From the NCBI RefSeq assembly GCF_026151205.1, contig NC_087074.1, positions 9,457,226-9,521,225 of the forward strand: a DNA stretch of 64,000 nt, written 5' to 3'. A program made the position numbers and the translations under genes. Positions 12,601 to 23,200 of this stretch are shown in pieces. This DNA comes from Bolinopsis microptera (taxonomy: Eukaryota > Ctenophora > Tentaculata > Lobata > Bolinopsidae). Each line of letters starts with the position of its first letter. The first letter of the stretch is position 1. The notes beneath the pieces were generated by a model, which worked only from the letters and a program-made list of their open reading frames with translations, did not search any database and was not told the DNA's origin.

Positions 12601-15600
12601 ACTGAGGAGGAAGACTGAGGAGGATGAGGACGAGGACTAAGGATGAGGACTAGGAGGATGATAACGAGGGCTAAGGAAGAGGACTGATTAAGATGAGAAG
12701 GAAGAGGAGAAGGAGGAGGAGGACTGCGGAGGAGGAGGATAAGGAGGAGAATGAGGAGGAGGAGGAGGGGGAGGAGGATGACTCAGGAGGAGGATTCAGG
12801 AGGAGGAGGAGGACTCAGGAGGAGAACTCAGGAGGAGAACTGAAGAAGAGGAGGAGGACTGATGATGAGGAGGAGAAAGAGGACTCCAAAGGAGGACTCA
12901 GGAGGAGGAAGAGGAGGAGGACTCAGGAGGAGGAAGAGGAGGAGGAGGAGGACTAATGACGAGGACGAGGACGACTAGTGGAGGACTGAGGATGAGGACT
13001 GATGAGGAGGAGAAGGAGGAGGACTTAGGATTAGGATGATGAGGAGGAGGACTGAGGAGGACTGAGGAGGAGGATGAGGAGGAGGAGACTGAGGAGGCGG
13101 AGGAGGAGGCGGAGGATGATGAGGAGGAGGACTGAGGAGGACTGAGGAGGAAGACTGACGAGGACGAGGACTAAGGACGAGGAGGAGGACGACGACGACT
13201 GAGCAGGAGAACTGATTAGGAGGAGAAGAAAGAGGAGAAGGAGGAGGAGGAGGAGGAGTCAGGAGGAGGAGGACGACTAAGAGTAGGACTCAGAGGGGAC
13301 TGAGGAGGAGGGTGAGAAAGAGGATGAGGACGAGGACGATTATGAGGAGGACAGAAGATGAGGACTGATGAGGAGGAGAAAGAGGAGGAGGACTAAGGAA
13401 GAAGAGGAGGATGACTGAGGAGGAGGAGTCAGGAGGAGGAGGACGACTATGAGGAGGACTGAGGAGGGCTGATGGGGAGGAGAACGAGGAGGATGAGGAG
13501 GAGAAAGGAGGAGGTGGAGGAGGAGGAGGAGGAGGAGAAGGAGAAGGAGGAGGACTGGGAGTAGGACTGAGGAGGAGGAGGGGACTGAGGAGGAGGGTGA
13601 GGAGGACGAGGAGGACGAGGAGTCATGAAGAGGACTGAAGAGGACTCAGGAGGAGAAGGACTCAGGAGGAGGAGGAAGACTTAGGAGGAGGAGGAGGACT
13701 GATGAGAAGGAGGAGGAAGACTATGGAGGAGGAGGAGGACATCTAAATGTTTTGTCTGTTTTTGTCTGTTTTTGTCTGTTTTTGTCCGCCCTACTTTTTG
13801 TCCGTTTTTAACATATAGGGTACCGAACGGACACAAAACATGATCCCCCAGCCAAGCATGTGTTACGATACAAATGTACTTGACTATACATTTAAGGTGC
13901 AGTGTACTAGTGATATTATGGTATGTTTAAAGACGGGACCACAAAATGACAAAATATAACCCGGTACCTAGTGTTGTACTAATACATAATAACAAGTAAC
14001 AGGGATAAAATTAATGAGCAGAAACAATCGATCTCACGTCAAGAGGCCAAAGCACCTGGGTCTGGGAGTACATGACAACTTCAACTAGTAGTGAGCATAC
14101 TAGCCCCTGCAGTGGAAAAACACATAAAACATACTATTGGAATGTCCAATTGGTTCGTTTTCTCATAACAATATAGGGCAATTCCACGGTAAGGTTCCAC
14201 TTGGTGAAAATGAAAAATGTTAAGATAGGCACCTAATTTTGGTTAAAATATGTTCATTAGACTCTTAACCTTACAAGTCAACAAAAGTTTTTTGTTTCAT
14301 ATTGCGTTAACTTTTGATTTTTCTCATTCAAAGGAACACTACTCGGAAATGAAAAAAATCGTTCAAATTTTCAAAGGGCCATAGTTTGGGTATGCAGCAA
14401 TATTTCTCTATGAAATTCCATACACTTAGGCATATGCATAAGAATGAAAGCTATGCAAAGTTTTAAAACCGTTACTCAAATACTTTTTCTAAAAAATTTC
14501 CACAAAGATGGTGTCACGTCCGTCACAAAATTAAGCAAAAAAGTTTTTTCAGAGCCACATAGTGCTATTTATATTCAAAAAACCACTGTAACCTATCTCT
14601 TCTGAAGGTAAGGGAGTACCGTAGAAATTATCAGGCTTGTATCTTTTAAGAAAAAATTTTTGTAAGGGTGGTCCCAACTTGTCGCGTCCGTCACATTTTT
14701 TTGAAAATGCTCCAAAAAATCTTAAAACAGACTTTAAAGGCATTTTTCTTAAAGCTGAGGCCGTCCTCAACAAAACTATGTCGTCAAATCAAAAATTAGA
14801 CAGAAAATGACCGAGTTATGTATAATTTTGTATATGCCCATATATGGGCATACGGCTCACTTTTAGCCATTTTTATCCATATTTCCATTATTTTGACTAA
14901 AACCAAGACAAATAGAAGTCAAATAAGGTTGGATTGTGTTGACTATGTTGACTAGACTATCAAATAACATCATATGCAATTCAATAATTTAATTTACTGA
15001 TTTTTTGCCATTTTATTTGCTTACAACTTTTTCAGAGGTAAAAGGCACAAAAAATGGACTTAACCCTATTTTCGCATATTTTTGAAGTAAAAATTCAATA
15101 TCTTCCACATTTTAAACACTAAAGTAATGAAACTTTTAGGAGATGGTCTCAACAGTATGATGCGTTGAACAGTGATGAATGTTTTACCAGAGTTATAAAT
15201 TTGTTCAAGTAGAGAAATAATTGATGCCCCTAGACTGATACCCTAGCGTATGCCCAAAATGGACGATTTTGGCTGTTGCAGACCTCTTGGGGGTATTTGA
15301 GGCCTAAAAATTGGCATGAATACAGAGTAGATGTCACTGAACAAGATAAAAGTGTCAAGTGGAAGATTTGGAAAAATTGAAAAAAAACGTGTGTCCGTCA
15401 CAGTCACGTCTGTCACAATTTGAAAATGGCGCCACGCAAACAAAAATTGAGCAATCTCTAAGAAAATGGCATCTCAGAAATCCCTAAACCTTCTTCTATC
15501 ATTGTAATTCCAAATTAGATACAATAGATAACTTTTTGAGATAAATTTGGGTACCATCTGAGTAGACACCCAAAAAAGGTGTCAGAGGAACCCCAATAGA

Positions 15601-18600
15601 CGTTAGTCACTAACTGACGGACGTAGCCTCCCATTAGGGAGGTAAAGTGGGTGCCCCAACATAAAAAATAAATTAAAAAAAAAGACACCCAAAAAAAGTG
15701 TCATATTTACGTCACGTCCGTCACAGGGGTGCTATCTCAGAAAGTAATAATGGTAGGGGTCTGAAATTTTCACACAACCTGTAGAAAGGTTAAATGTGGA
15801 CTAATAAACAGTTGGAGCTGATAAATAAACAACATCTCGAGTACAACATTCGTTTGAACTTTAAAAAACAGCAAAATCGTGGTGTCCGTCACGGTGGAAT
15901 TGCCCTATAGCATATGTAGGGGTTCTGGTTGAATTATATCACTTCTGAGAGGTTTTAGAGATCGATTCTGTAAATTTCTCAATTTAGGAGAACTCAGGAG
16001 GAGAACTGAAGAAGAGGAGGAGGACTGATGATGAGGAGGAGAAAGAGGACTCCAAAGGAGGACTCAGGAGGAGGAAGAGGAGGAGGACTCAGGAGGAGGA
16101 AGAGGAGGAGGAGGAGGACTAATGACGAGGACGAGGACGACTAGTGGAGGACTGAGGATGAGGACTGATGAGGAGGAGAAGGAGGAGGACTTAGGATTAG
16201 GATGATGAGGAGGAGGACTGAGGAGGACTGAGGAGGAGGATGAGGAGGAGGAGACTGAGGAGGCGGAGGAGGAGGCGGAGGATGATGAGGAGGAGGACTG
16301 AGGAGGACTGAGGAGGAAGACTGACGAGGACGAGGACTAAGGACGAGGAGGAGGACGACGACGACTGAGCAGGAGAACTGATTAGGAGGAGAAGAAAGAG
16401 GAGAAGGAGGAGGAGGAGGAGGAGTCAGGAGGAGGAGGACGACTAAGAGTAGGACTCAGAGGGGACTGAGGAGGAGGGTGAGAAAGAGGATGAGGACGAG
16501 GACGATTATGAGGAGGACAGAAGATGAGGACTGATGAGGAGGAGAAAGAGGAGGAGGACTAAGGAAGAAGAGGAGGATGACTGAGGAGGAGGAGTCAGGA
16601 GGAGGAGGACGACTATGAGGAGGACTGAGGAGGGCTGATGGGGAGGAGAACGAGGAGGATGAGGAGGAGAAAGGAGGAGGTGGAGGAGGAGGAGGAGGAG
16701 GAGAAGGAGAAGGAGGAGGACTGGGAGTAGGACTGAGGAGGAGGAGGGGACTGAGGAGGAGGGTGAGGAGGACGAGGAGGACGAGGAGTCATGAAGAGGA
16801 CTGAAGAGGACTCAGGAGGAGAAGGACTCAGGAGGAGGAGGAAGACTTAGGAGGAGGAGGAGGACTGATGAGAAGGAGGAGGAAGACTATGGAGGAGGAG
16901 GAGGACATCTAAATGTTTTGTCTGTTTTTGTCTGTTTTTGTCTGTTTTTGTCCGCCCTACTTTTTGTCCGTTTTTAACATATAGGGTACCGAACGGACAC
17001 AAAACATGATCCCCCAGCCAAGCATGTGTTACGATACAAATGTACTTGACTATACATTTAAGGTGCAGTGTACTAGTGATATTATGGTATGTTTAAAGAC
17101 GGGACCACAAAATGACAAAATATAACCCGGTACCTAGTGTTGTACTAATACATAATAACAAGTAACAGGGATAAAATTAATGAGCAGAAACAATCGATCT
17201 CACGTCAAGAGGCCAAAGCACCTGGGTCTGGGAGTACATGACAACTTCAACTAGTAGTGAGCATACTAGCCCCTGCAGTGGAAAAACACATAAAACATAC
17301 TATTGGAATGTCCAATTGGTTCGTTTTCTCATAACAATATAGGGCAATTCCACGGTAAGGTTCCACTTGGTGAAAATGAAAAATGTTAAGATAGGCACCT
17401 AATTTTGGTTAAAATATGTTCATTAGACTCTTAACCTTACAAGTCAACAAAAGTTTTTTGTTTCATATTGCGTTAACTTTTGATTTTTCTCATTCAAAGG
17501 AACACTACTCGGAAATGAAAAAAATCGTTCAAATTTTCAAAGGGCCATAGTTTGGGTATGCAGCAATATTTCTCTATGAAATTCCATACACTTAGGCATA
17601 TGCATAAGAATGAAAGCTATGCAAAGTTTTAAAACCGTTACTCAAATACTTTTTCTAAAAAATTTCCACAAAGATGGTGTCACGTCCGTCACAAAATTAA
17701 GCAAAAAAGTTTTTTCAGAGCCACATAGTGCTATTTATATTCAAAAAACCACTGTAACCTATCTCTTCTGAAGGTAAGGGAGTACCGTAGAAATTATCAG
17801 GCTTGTATCTTTTAAGAAAAAATTTTTGTAAGGGTGGTCCCAACTTGTCGCGTCCGTCACATTTTTTTGAAAATGCTCCAAAAAATCTTTAAACAGACTT
17901 TAAAGGCATTTTTCTTAAAGCTGAGGCCGTCCTCAACAAAACTATGTCGTCAAATCAAAAATTAGACAGAAAATGACCGAGTTATGTATAATTTTGTATA
18001 TGCCCATATATGGGCATACGGCTCACTTTTAGCCATTTTTATCCATATTTCCATTATTTTGACTAAAACCAAGACAAATAGAAGTCAAATAAGGTTGGAT
18101 TGTGTTGACTATGTTGACTAGACTATCAAATAACATCATATGCAATTCAATAATTTAATTTACTGATTTTTTGCCATTTTATTTGCTTACAACTTTTTCA
18201 GAGGTAAAAGGCACAAAAAATGGACTTAACCCTATTTTCGCATATTTTTGAAGTAAAAATTCAATATCTTCCACATTTTAAACACTAAAGTAATGAAACT
18301 TTTAGGAGATGGTCTCAACAGTATGATGCGTTGAACAGTGATGAATGTTTTACCAGAGTTATAAATTTGTTCAAGTAGAGAAATAATTGATGCCCCTAGA
18401 CTGATACCCTAGCGTATGCCCAAAATGGACGATTTTGGCTGTTGCAGACCTCTTGGGGGTATTTGAGGCCTAAAAATTGGCATGAATACAGAGTAGATGT
18501 CACTGAACAAGATAAAAGTGTCAAGTGGAAGATTTGGAAAAATTGAAAAAAAACGTGTGTCCGTCACAGTCACGTCTGTCACAATTTGAAAATGGCGCCA

Positions 18601-19405
18601 CGCAAACAAAAATTGAGCAATCTCTAAGAAAATGGCATCTCAGAAATCCCTAAACCTTCTTCTATCATTGTAATTCCAAATTAGATACAATAGATAACTT
18701 TTTGAGATAAATTTGGGTACCATCTGAGTAGACACCCAAAAAAGGTGTCAGAGGAACCCCAATAGACGTTAGTCACTAACTGACGGACGTAGCCTCCCAT
18801 TAGGGAGGTAAAGTGGGTGCCCCAACATAAAAAATAAATAAAAAAAAAAAGACACCCAAAAAAAGTGTCATATTTACGTCACGTCCGTCACAGGGGTGCT
18901 ATCTCAGAAAGTAATAATGGTAGGGGTCTGAAATTTTCACACAACCTGTAGAAAGGTTAAATGTGGACTAATAAACAGTTGGAGCTGATAAATAAACAAC
19001 ATCTCGAGTACAACATTCGTTTGAACTTTAAAAAACAGCAAAATCGTGGTGTCCGTCACGGTGGAATTGCCCTATAGCATATGTAGGGGTTCTGGTTGAA
19101 TTATATCACTTCTGAGAGGTTTTAGAGATCGATTCTGTAAATTTCTCAATTTCCCGATTTTTCCGATTCCGATTTTGGCCTCATCAACCCTCATATCGGA
19201 CATCGGGTTGGACCCCCCCAATCTGTAGATTGTCTTAGTTACCATAAATAAGGAACATCAGAAATACTAAATATATACTACTATATATAGTAGTATTATA
19301 TACTATATATACTAAACTATTCATTCTATTCATGTTACCTGTTTCTTTAGCAAGCTGGTAGAACTTATCCCTACGGGCCTTTCCAACCTTCTGCTTCTTA
19401 CCCAT
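6679..19405 (-). CDS. FTSJ3: FTSJ3/SPB1 pre-rRNA 2'-O-methyltransferase (complete, 16 exons)
   Basis: Nucleolar methyltransferase of the RrmJ/FtsJ family that acts on large-subunit pre-rRNA during 60S assembly. Exons in transcription order: 19405-19339, 11520-11346, 11115-10958, 10840-10722, 10538-10464, 10342-10232, 10046-9920, 9740-9644, 9532-9433, 9239-9045, 8816-8672, 8513-8383, 8202-7784, 7561-7384, 7202-7043, 6851-6679. All phases agree and give 809 residues, close to human FTSJ3 (about 847). The start follows the family N terminus ([16 protein letters not shown]). The SAM site DLCAAPGSW is at residues 50-58; the K-D-K-E tetrad is K31, D116, K157, E192. A long acidic and lysine-rich middle follows, then the SPB1 C-terminal signatures [25 protein letters not shown] and the basic tail ending at TGA 6681-6679. 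The intron after 7384 appears to use a GC donor. Intron 1 is 7.8 kb and full of transposon sequence. Confidence 0.95.
12011..12230. mobile_element. 220-bp MITE-like inverted repeat
   Basis: Ends AGTTTACACAATTT (from 12011) and AAATTGTGTAAACT (to 12230) are perfect inverse copies. The interior is AT-rich and non-coding. It ends exactly where the purine satellite begins. No target-site duplication is evident. Confidence 0.5.
12231..13740. repeat. Polypurine (GAG/GGA)n satellite tract, first copy
   Basis: About 1.5 kb in which nearly every base is A or G, built from irregular GAGGA/GGACT units such as GAGGAGGAGGACTGA. Only scattered C and T (mostly in ACT) interrupt it. On the FTSJ3 transcript strand it is a pyrimidine tract. 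The open frame at 12693-12956 is an Arg/Glu-rich artefact of this repeat. Such mirror-symmetric purine tracts can form triplex DNA. Confidence 0.9.
13747..13790. repeat. 10-bp tandem repeat (TTTTTGTCTG)
   Basis: Three to four units of TTTTTGTCTG, ending in a variant TTTTTGTCCG, directly after the purine satellite. The same block recurs at 16913-16956 in the second tandem copy. Confidence 0.8.
14176..15905. mobile_element. Non-autonomous DNA transposon with reiterated GTCCGTCAC motif (copy 1)
   Basis: Termini GGGCAATTCCAC (14176 on) and GTGGAATTGCCC (to 15905) are inverse copies, flanked on both sides by TATA (14172-14175 and 15906-15909), a probable 4-bp target duplication. The interior is AT-rich and non-coding, but the motif GTCCGTCAC or a close variant recurs: 14511-14527, 14681-14695, 15391-15418 (double), 15711-15725 and 15881-15893. 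The inverse form TGACGGACGT is near 15616. The last copy adjoins the right terminal repeat, so the terminus itself carries the motif. No transposase frame was found. Confidence 0.7.
15986..16912. repeat. Polypurine satellite tract, second copy
   Basis: Near-exact copy of 12820-13740 created by the 3.17-kb tandem duplication. It consists of GAGGA/GGACT-type purine repeats. Confidence 0.9.
17342..19072. mobile_element. Second copy of the GTCCGTCAC-motif element (by tandem duplication)
   Basis: Same element as 14176-15905 shifted by 3166-3167 bp, with identical termini and flanking TATA (17338-17341, 19073-19076). It arose by duplication of the surrounding segment, not by a separate insertion. 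Confidence 0.7.
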
Positions 19406-20258
19406 GGTGGCTACAGGGTGAAAAGGGGTCAGAATCTATTATATAATAGAGTCTGGGTATGGAATCCAACTCTTTGGTTAACTACCATACAAGGAATAAG
19501 GATATCCACTCACCACTGCGTTGTTAAAGTTCTGTATGCATATAATTTGAATCAACTCTACAAATTTATTTAATTTATTTAAAACATTTGTGATAAATTC
19601 TATGACGGGCTAGGTTGAGGAACAGACAGTTCAACTTAAGCTAAAATGCAACATAGCTTGTAATAAAACCAAGTATGTGAACGAAAGTTGCAATATTATT
19701 AGCGATAAAAATGGTAAATAACATTCAATTTTTGCTTAAAAATGTTAATTGTAATGGACTGGGACAGTTACAGTCAGTTATTTTTATATACAAATTACTT
19801 TGTTCAGCAAGCTGAGACATTCAAATAAACAAAATAAACCGTTCATTTTTCCATCTCAATTAATATGTTTAGGTACAAATTTATGAAAGATAAACTGCTG
19901 ATTGTTATATTATATGAATTAAATCTTTGGTACCAAGAAAACATTAAGCAAGTTCATGACGAGCCATCAACATTAAGCGTTACACACAAACATAGGTTCT
20001 TACTCAGCAGTCCAAGCCAGCTCAGCTGTTTATACAGGTCCGTATTAAGGCAAACATTATCAGAAGCACCGTTGTGACAAAACATCCGAGCGCACTGTAC
20101 AATCCAGAAACTTCTCTGATTTTAATAACACCTAAAAATGCAGAAAATGCACTGCAAATTGTGCAACTTAACAACCACCGCAACGAAAACATGGTGCCTC
20201 TGAACATTATAGATTTATTAAAGGTGTCAATATATAATACTCGCATCCAAACAAATGA
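19406..20258. other. Intergenic spacer upstream of FTSJ3
   Basis: About 850 bp between the FTSJ3 start codon and the stop codon of the next gene, which is on the same strand. The FTSJ3 promoter and 5' UTR and the neighbour's 3' UTR must share it. It is AT-rich, with no clear promoter motif and no open frame that looks coding. Confidence 0.5.
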
Positions 20259-23200
20259 TTAGTTGTTGATGCCGGTAAGGGAGGCGATGCTGTGGTTGAG
20301 CGGTTTGGAGTCTGCAGGCTCTGGATCTGGTGACATTGTGCCGTCTCTGTAGCTGGCTGAGGACAACATCACGTTACTGCTGCTGTAGGGCGGCGTGAAG
20401 CACGAGTCACTCGAGAAACTGGGGGGTTGTGCAGGAATTTAAAATAATTTATCAGAATATTCTTGAAAATTTTACCAATGTTCGCGGAGGTGTTAAGTGT
20501 TCGGTCTAGCGAAATAAAGATCTCATAATGGGATTTGAAACTCCCTTCCAGAAACAAGCTCGATAAATTTATACTGGCAAAATTAAGAAGGCTGGTTGAC
20601 GCTCAGAAAATATATCAAATAAGTTCCAGTCCTCCTCGGCTCAAAAGGTGAACGGCCGAAAAAACATTGGATTTCCGACCTAAAACCTTGTATCTGAAGT
20701 GCTGGTGAGGTAGATGTCTCCAGCTGAGGAGTCCATCATGGAATGCTTGGAATCTTCGTCACCCTCCTCCTGCATTCCGTTGTAAGGCTGACAGATCTGG
20801 GAAATGGAGAAGTCTGTGACGTTCGTGTTCCTGGAGAAAATTGTGATTAGAGCTTTTTTTAATGAAAAAGACCATGATGAAAATTTCAATATTATTTAAA
20901 TTGGGCTATTTTATTTTTAATGTTATCATTTTAAAAGCACGATCACTTAGTTTCTGTACACAACAATGCGGTTCAAATAAATTCTTGCTCCAACCACGTG
21001 GCTTCAAAAGCTACAAGTGACATGAGCGTTAAGAGTGAGGTCCCTTTTACCAGTTGTGAACGGAATTGCATCATTCGTCACAAAAAATATATTCCAAACG
21101 TAGATATAATATAATAGAAATTTCTTCTCTATCTATATTTATTAATTTATATCTAAATTTCTAACCTAGAAGCTTGTGTAGTCATGGTAACGTTAGAGGC
21201 GGAGGGATGAGGGACATTGGAGACTGGTGTAACAGTGACAGGCATGACATTCTGCTCTACTACCGGGATAAAACACTGGGCGGTCTGGTTAGCTACTGTA
21301 ACCGTGCTTTGTGGGATCAGGACCGTTCCTTCTGAGTTGGTCGTTACCTGAGAAAAGTGGTGTTTTATAATAGGGACTGAAATTAGGATTTTAAAACAAT
21401 ATTTTGTTAAGTTTTACAGTTCAACACGAACAAAATTATCTACAATCTGCGATAATAACTCGATGTGTGAGCAGTACCTACCCCACTGACAACTTGAAGA
21501 ATTGGAGTTGTTGCTTGAACCCCAACCATCCCTCCTTGTTGTACACCAACCATCCCTCCATGCTGGACGCCAACCATTCCACCATTCTGTACCCCTACCA
21601 TGCCACCTTGCTGAACCCCAACCATTCCACCTTGCTGAACTCCAACCATAGGCACCGTAGCAGCTTGACCTAAGCCTAAGGTTTTAAAATTATGCATTTG
21701 GTAAAGCATCTTTGTATCTAGATATGACAATATCTTGGGCAGCTTCTGTCATAATATTTGGTAGCAATGTCTTCTAAGATACCAATTGATACAATACAGA
21801 ATGTATCTGACCGATGCAAAAGTAACAAACACAACTAACCTCCCTGCACCCCGACAGTGACAGTTTGAGCGGTGACAGTTTGTCCTGCTGATTGTACCAC
21901 AGGGAAGGTACCGGGGAGAACAGTGGAGGACCCCTGTGTTGGTAATTGAGCTAGAACAGGCTGGGTTCCCACAACTACCGAGTGTTGTCCTGGAGAATTA
22001 GAGGATTAATTAATAATATATACGTTAACTTTAATAACTACGTAAATAAGTGTCTTAAAGTTGCAACCTTATCTAATCAATATTCGAACTATTCACATGT
22101 CGCAGGTCGCTGAATGCCATACAGAATGATATGAGAATTGTTGATAAATACCCTGAGGGCCCTGAATAAGCGATCCGATCTGTAGCGGTGCACTCTGAGT
22201 AGTCTGATTCCCTGAGTTATCAGTAGCGTAGTTCATGAGGGACGGAAACTGGTTCAGGACTATGGGACTCTTGTAGTGGAACGTTGATTCACACATCACT
22301 TGGTTTGAGGACAGTGTGTTCAGTGGCACTGAAATTTGGGGTGTAAGGTAAAGCTGTGCAGTATCTCATGCCAAACATTTGAAAGCTAAATCATGAATAA
22401 TAGATGGTGTTAACAACACTATTATTAAGTGAAACTTACACTCATGTTGGTAGTACGAAAAGAACTATATAAAGAACCCAATAATAAGATTCAATTAAAT
22501 ATATAAGACCAAGAAAAACAGCAGTATCCTGTAAACGCTGTAATTGTTATAGCACCTTTCGAGAAGCTCCGAAGAATAGACAGTCACAATAGTCTAAACA
22601 TGAGACAATCAGACTGGTAACAATAACCTTAGTTTAAATATCAGTTATTGTATTAAAATTTGAACCTCGAAAGTTAAAACAATTTGGTATGACTGATATC
22701 TTGATGGAGATCTAGTAACTTTGTTCCGTCTATATTACCTGCGAAGTGGGGTAGACTGCCTGGTATCATGATAACCACGGGGCCATTCTCTCCCTGAACA
22801 AGGACGGGGGTTTGGGGTAATACTGGGGTGTTAGGGCTCGCTGCTACCAGCTGAGTGTTGGTGGTTGCCATGTACAGGGTGTTTGATTTTCCTGTTGTAA
22901 AAAAAAAGAAATTCAGTATAATATGGATGTGATACAAAATTCCTGTTCCAATCAAGCATTGCAAAAGTGATTTTACGAACTCATAAAAACAGATAACGTT
23001 TTACCTAAAAACAAGCCAAAGCCAAAGTAAAATGAGTCTCTAAAAGTCCTTGAGATATAATACTAACCGGACTCCCCTGCTACTGCAGCGTGCACATAGG
23101 CAGGGAGGGACAGCAGTGTATTGTTGTTCACAGTTGATGTGGCATTCTCTGCTGCAGCTCCCAACAGCGCTTGGATTGAATGAGCAGATCCGTTCACGTT

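Larger units (their letters stand above)
12820..19152. repeat. 3.17-kb tandem duplication, two nearly identical copies
   Basis: Copy 1 is 12820-15985 and copy 2 is 15986-19152; the offset is 3166 bp, becoming 3167 after a one-base indel in an A run near 15674/18840. I saw only one clear substitution besides (AAAAATCTTAAAA versus AAAATCTTTAAA near 14710/17886). Each copy holds the distal part of the purine satellite, a short 10-bp repeat (TTTTTGTCTG), about 370 bp of unique DNA and one 1.73-kb inverted-repeat element. The high identity points to a very recent duplication or an assembly artefact. Confidence 0.9.
11591..19219. mobile_element. 7.6-kb inverted-repeat-bounded insertion in FTSJ3 intron 1
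   Basis: The left end (11591 on) reads a G run followed by TCCAACCCGAT. The right end (19202-19219) is its inverse, ATCGGGTTGGA plus seven C. The flanks repeat AATCTGT (left 11583-11589, right 19220-19226). The next base differs (G versus A), so a 7-bp or imperfect 8-bp target duplication fits, and an 8-bp one would suggest hAT. Just inside each end lies a segment of about 30 bp (CCGATTTTGGCC...CATATCGG) that is in direct, not inverted, orientation at the two ends. No transposase frame is visible; the 99-codon frame at 11653-11952 (-) resembles nothing I know. The element seems non-autonomous and has been enlarged by nested insertion, satellite growth and tandem duplication. Confidence 0.65.

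Noticed and set aside
12693-12956. Arg/Glu-rich 87-codon open frame
   Set aside because: It is the purine satellite read in one frame; low complexity with no constraint visible.
13747-13790. CRISPR-like short direct repeats
   Set aside because: 10-bp units without spacers in a eukaryotic intron; simple tandem repeat.
21404-21673. Plus-strand 89-codon frame with repeats (NPNHSTLL)
   Set aside because: Antisense shadow of the GVQQGGMV coding minisatellite of the bHLH gene.
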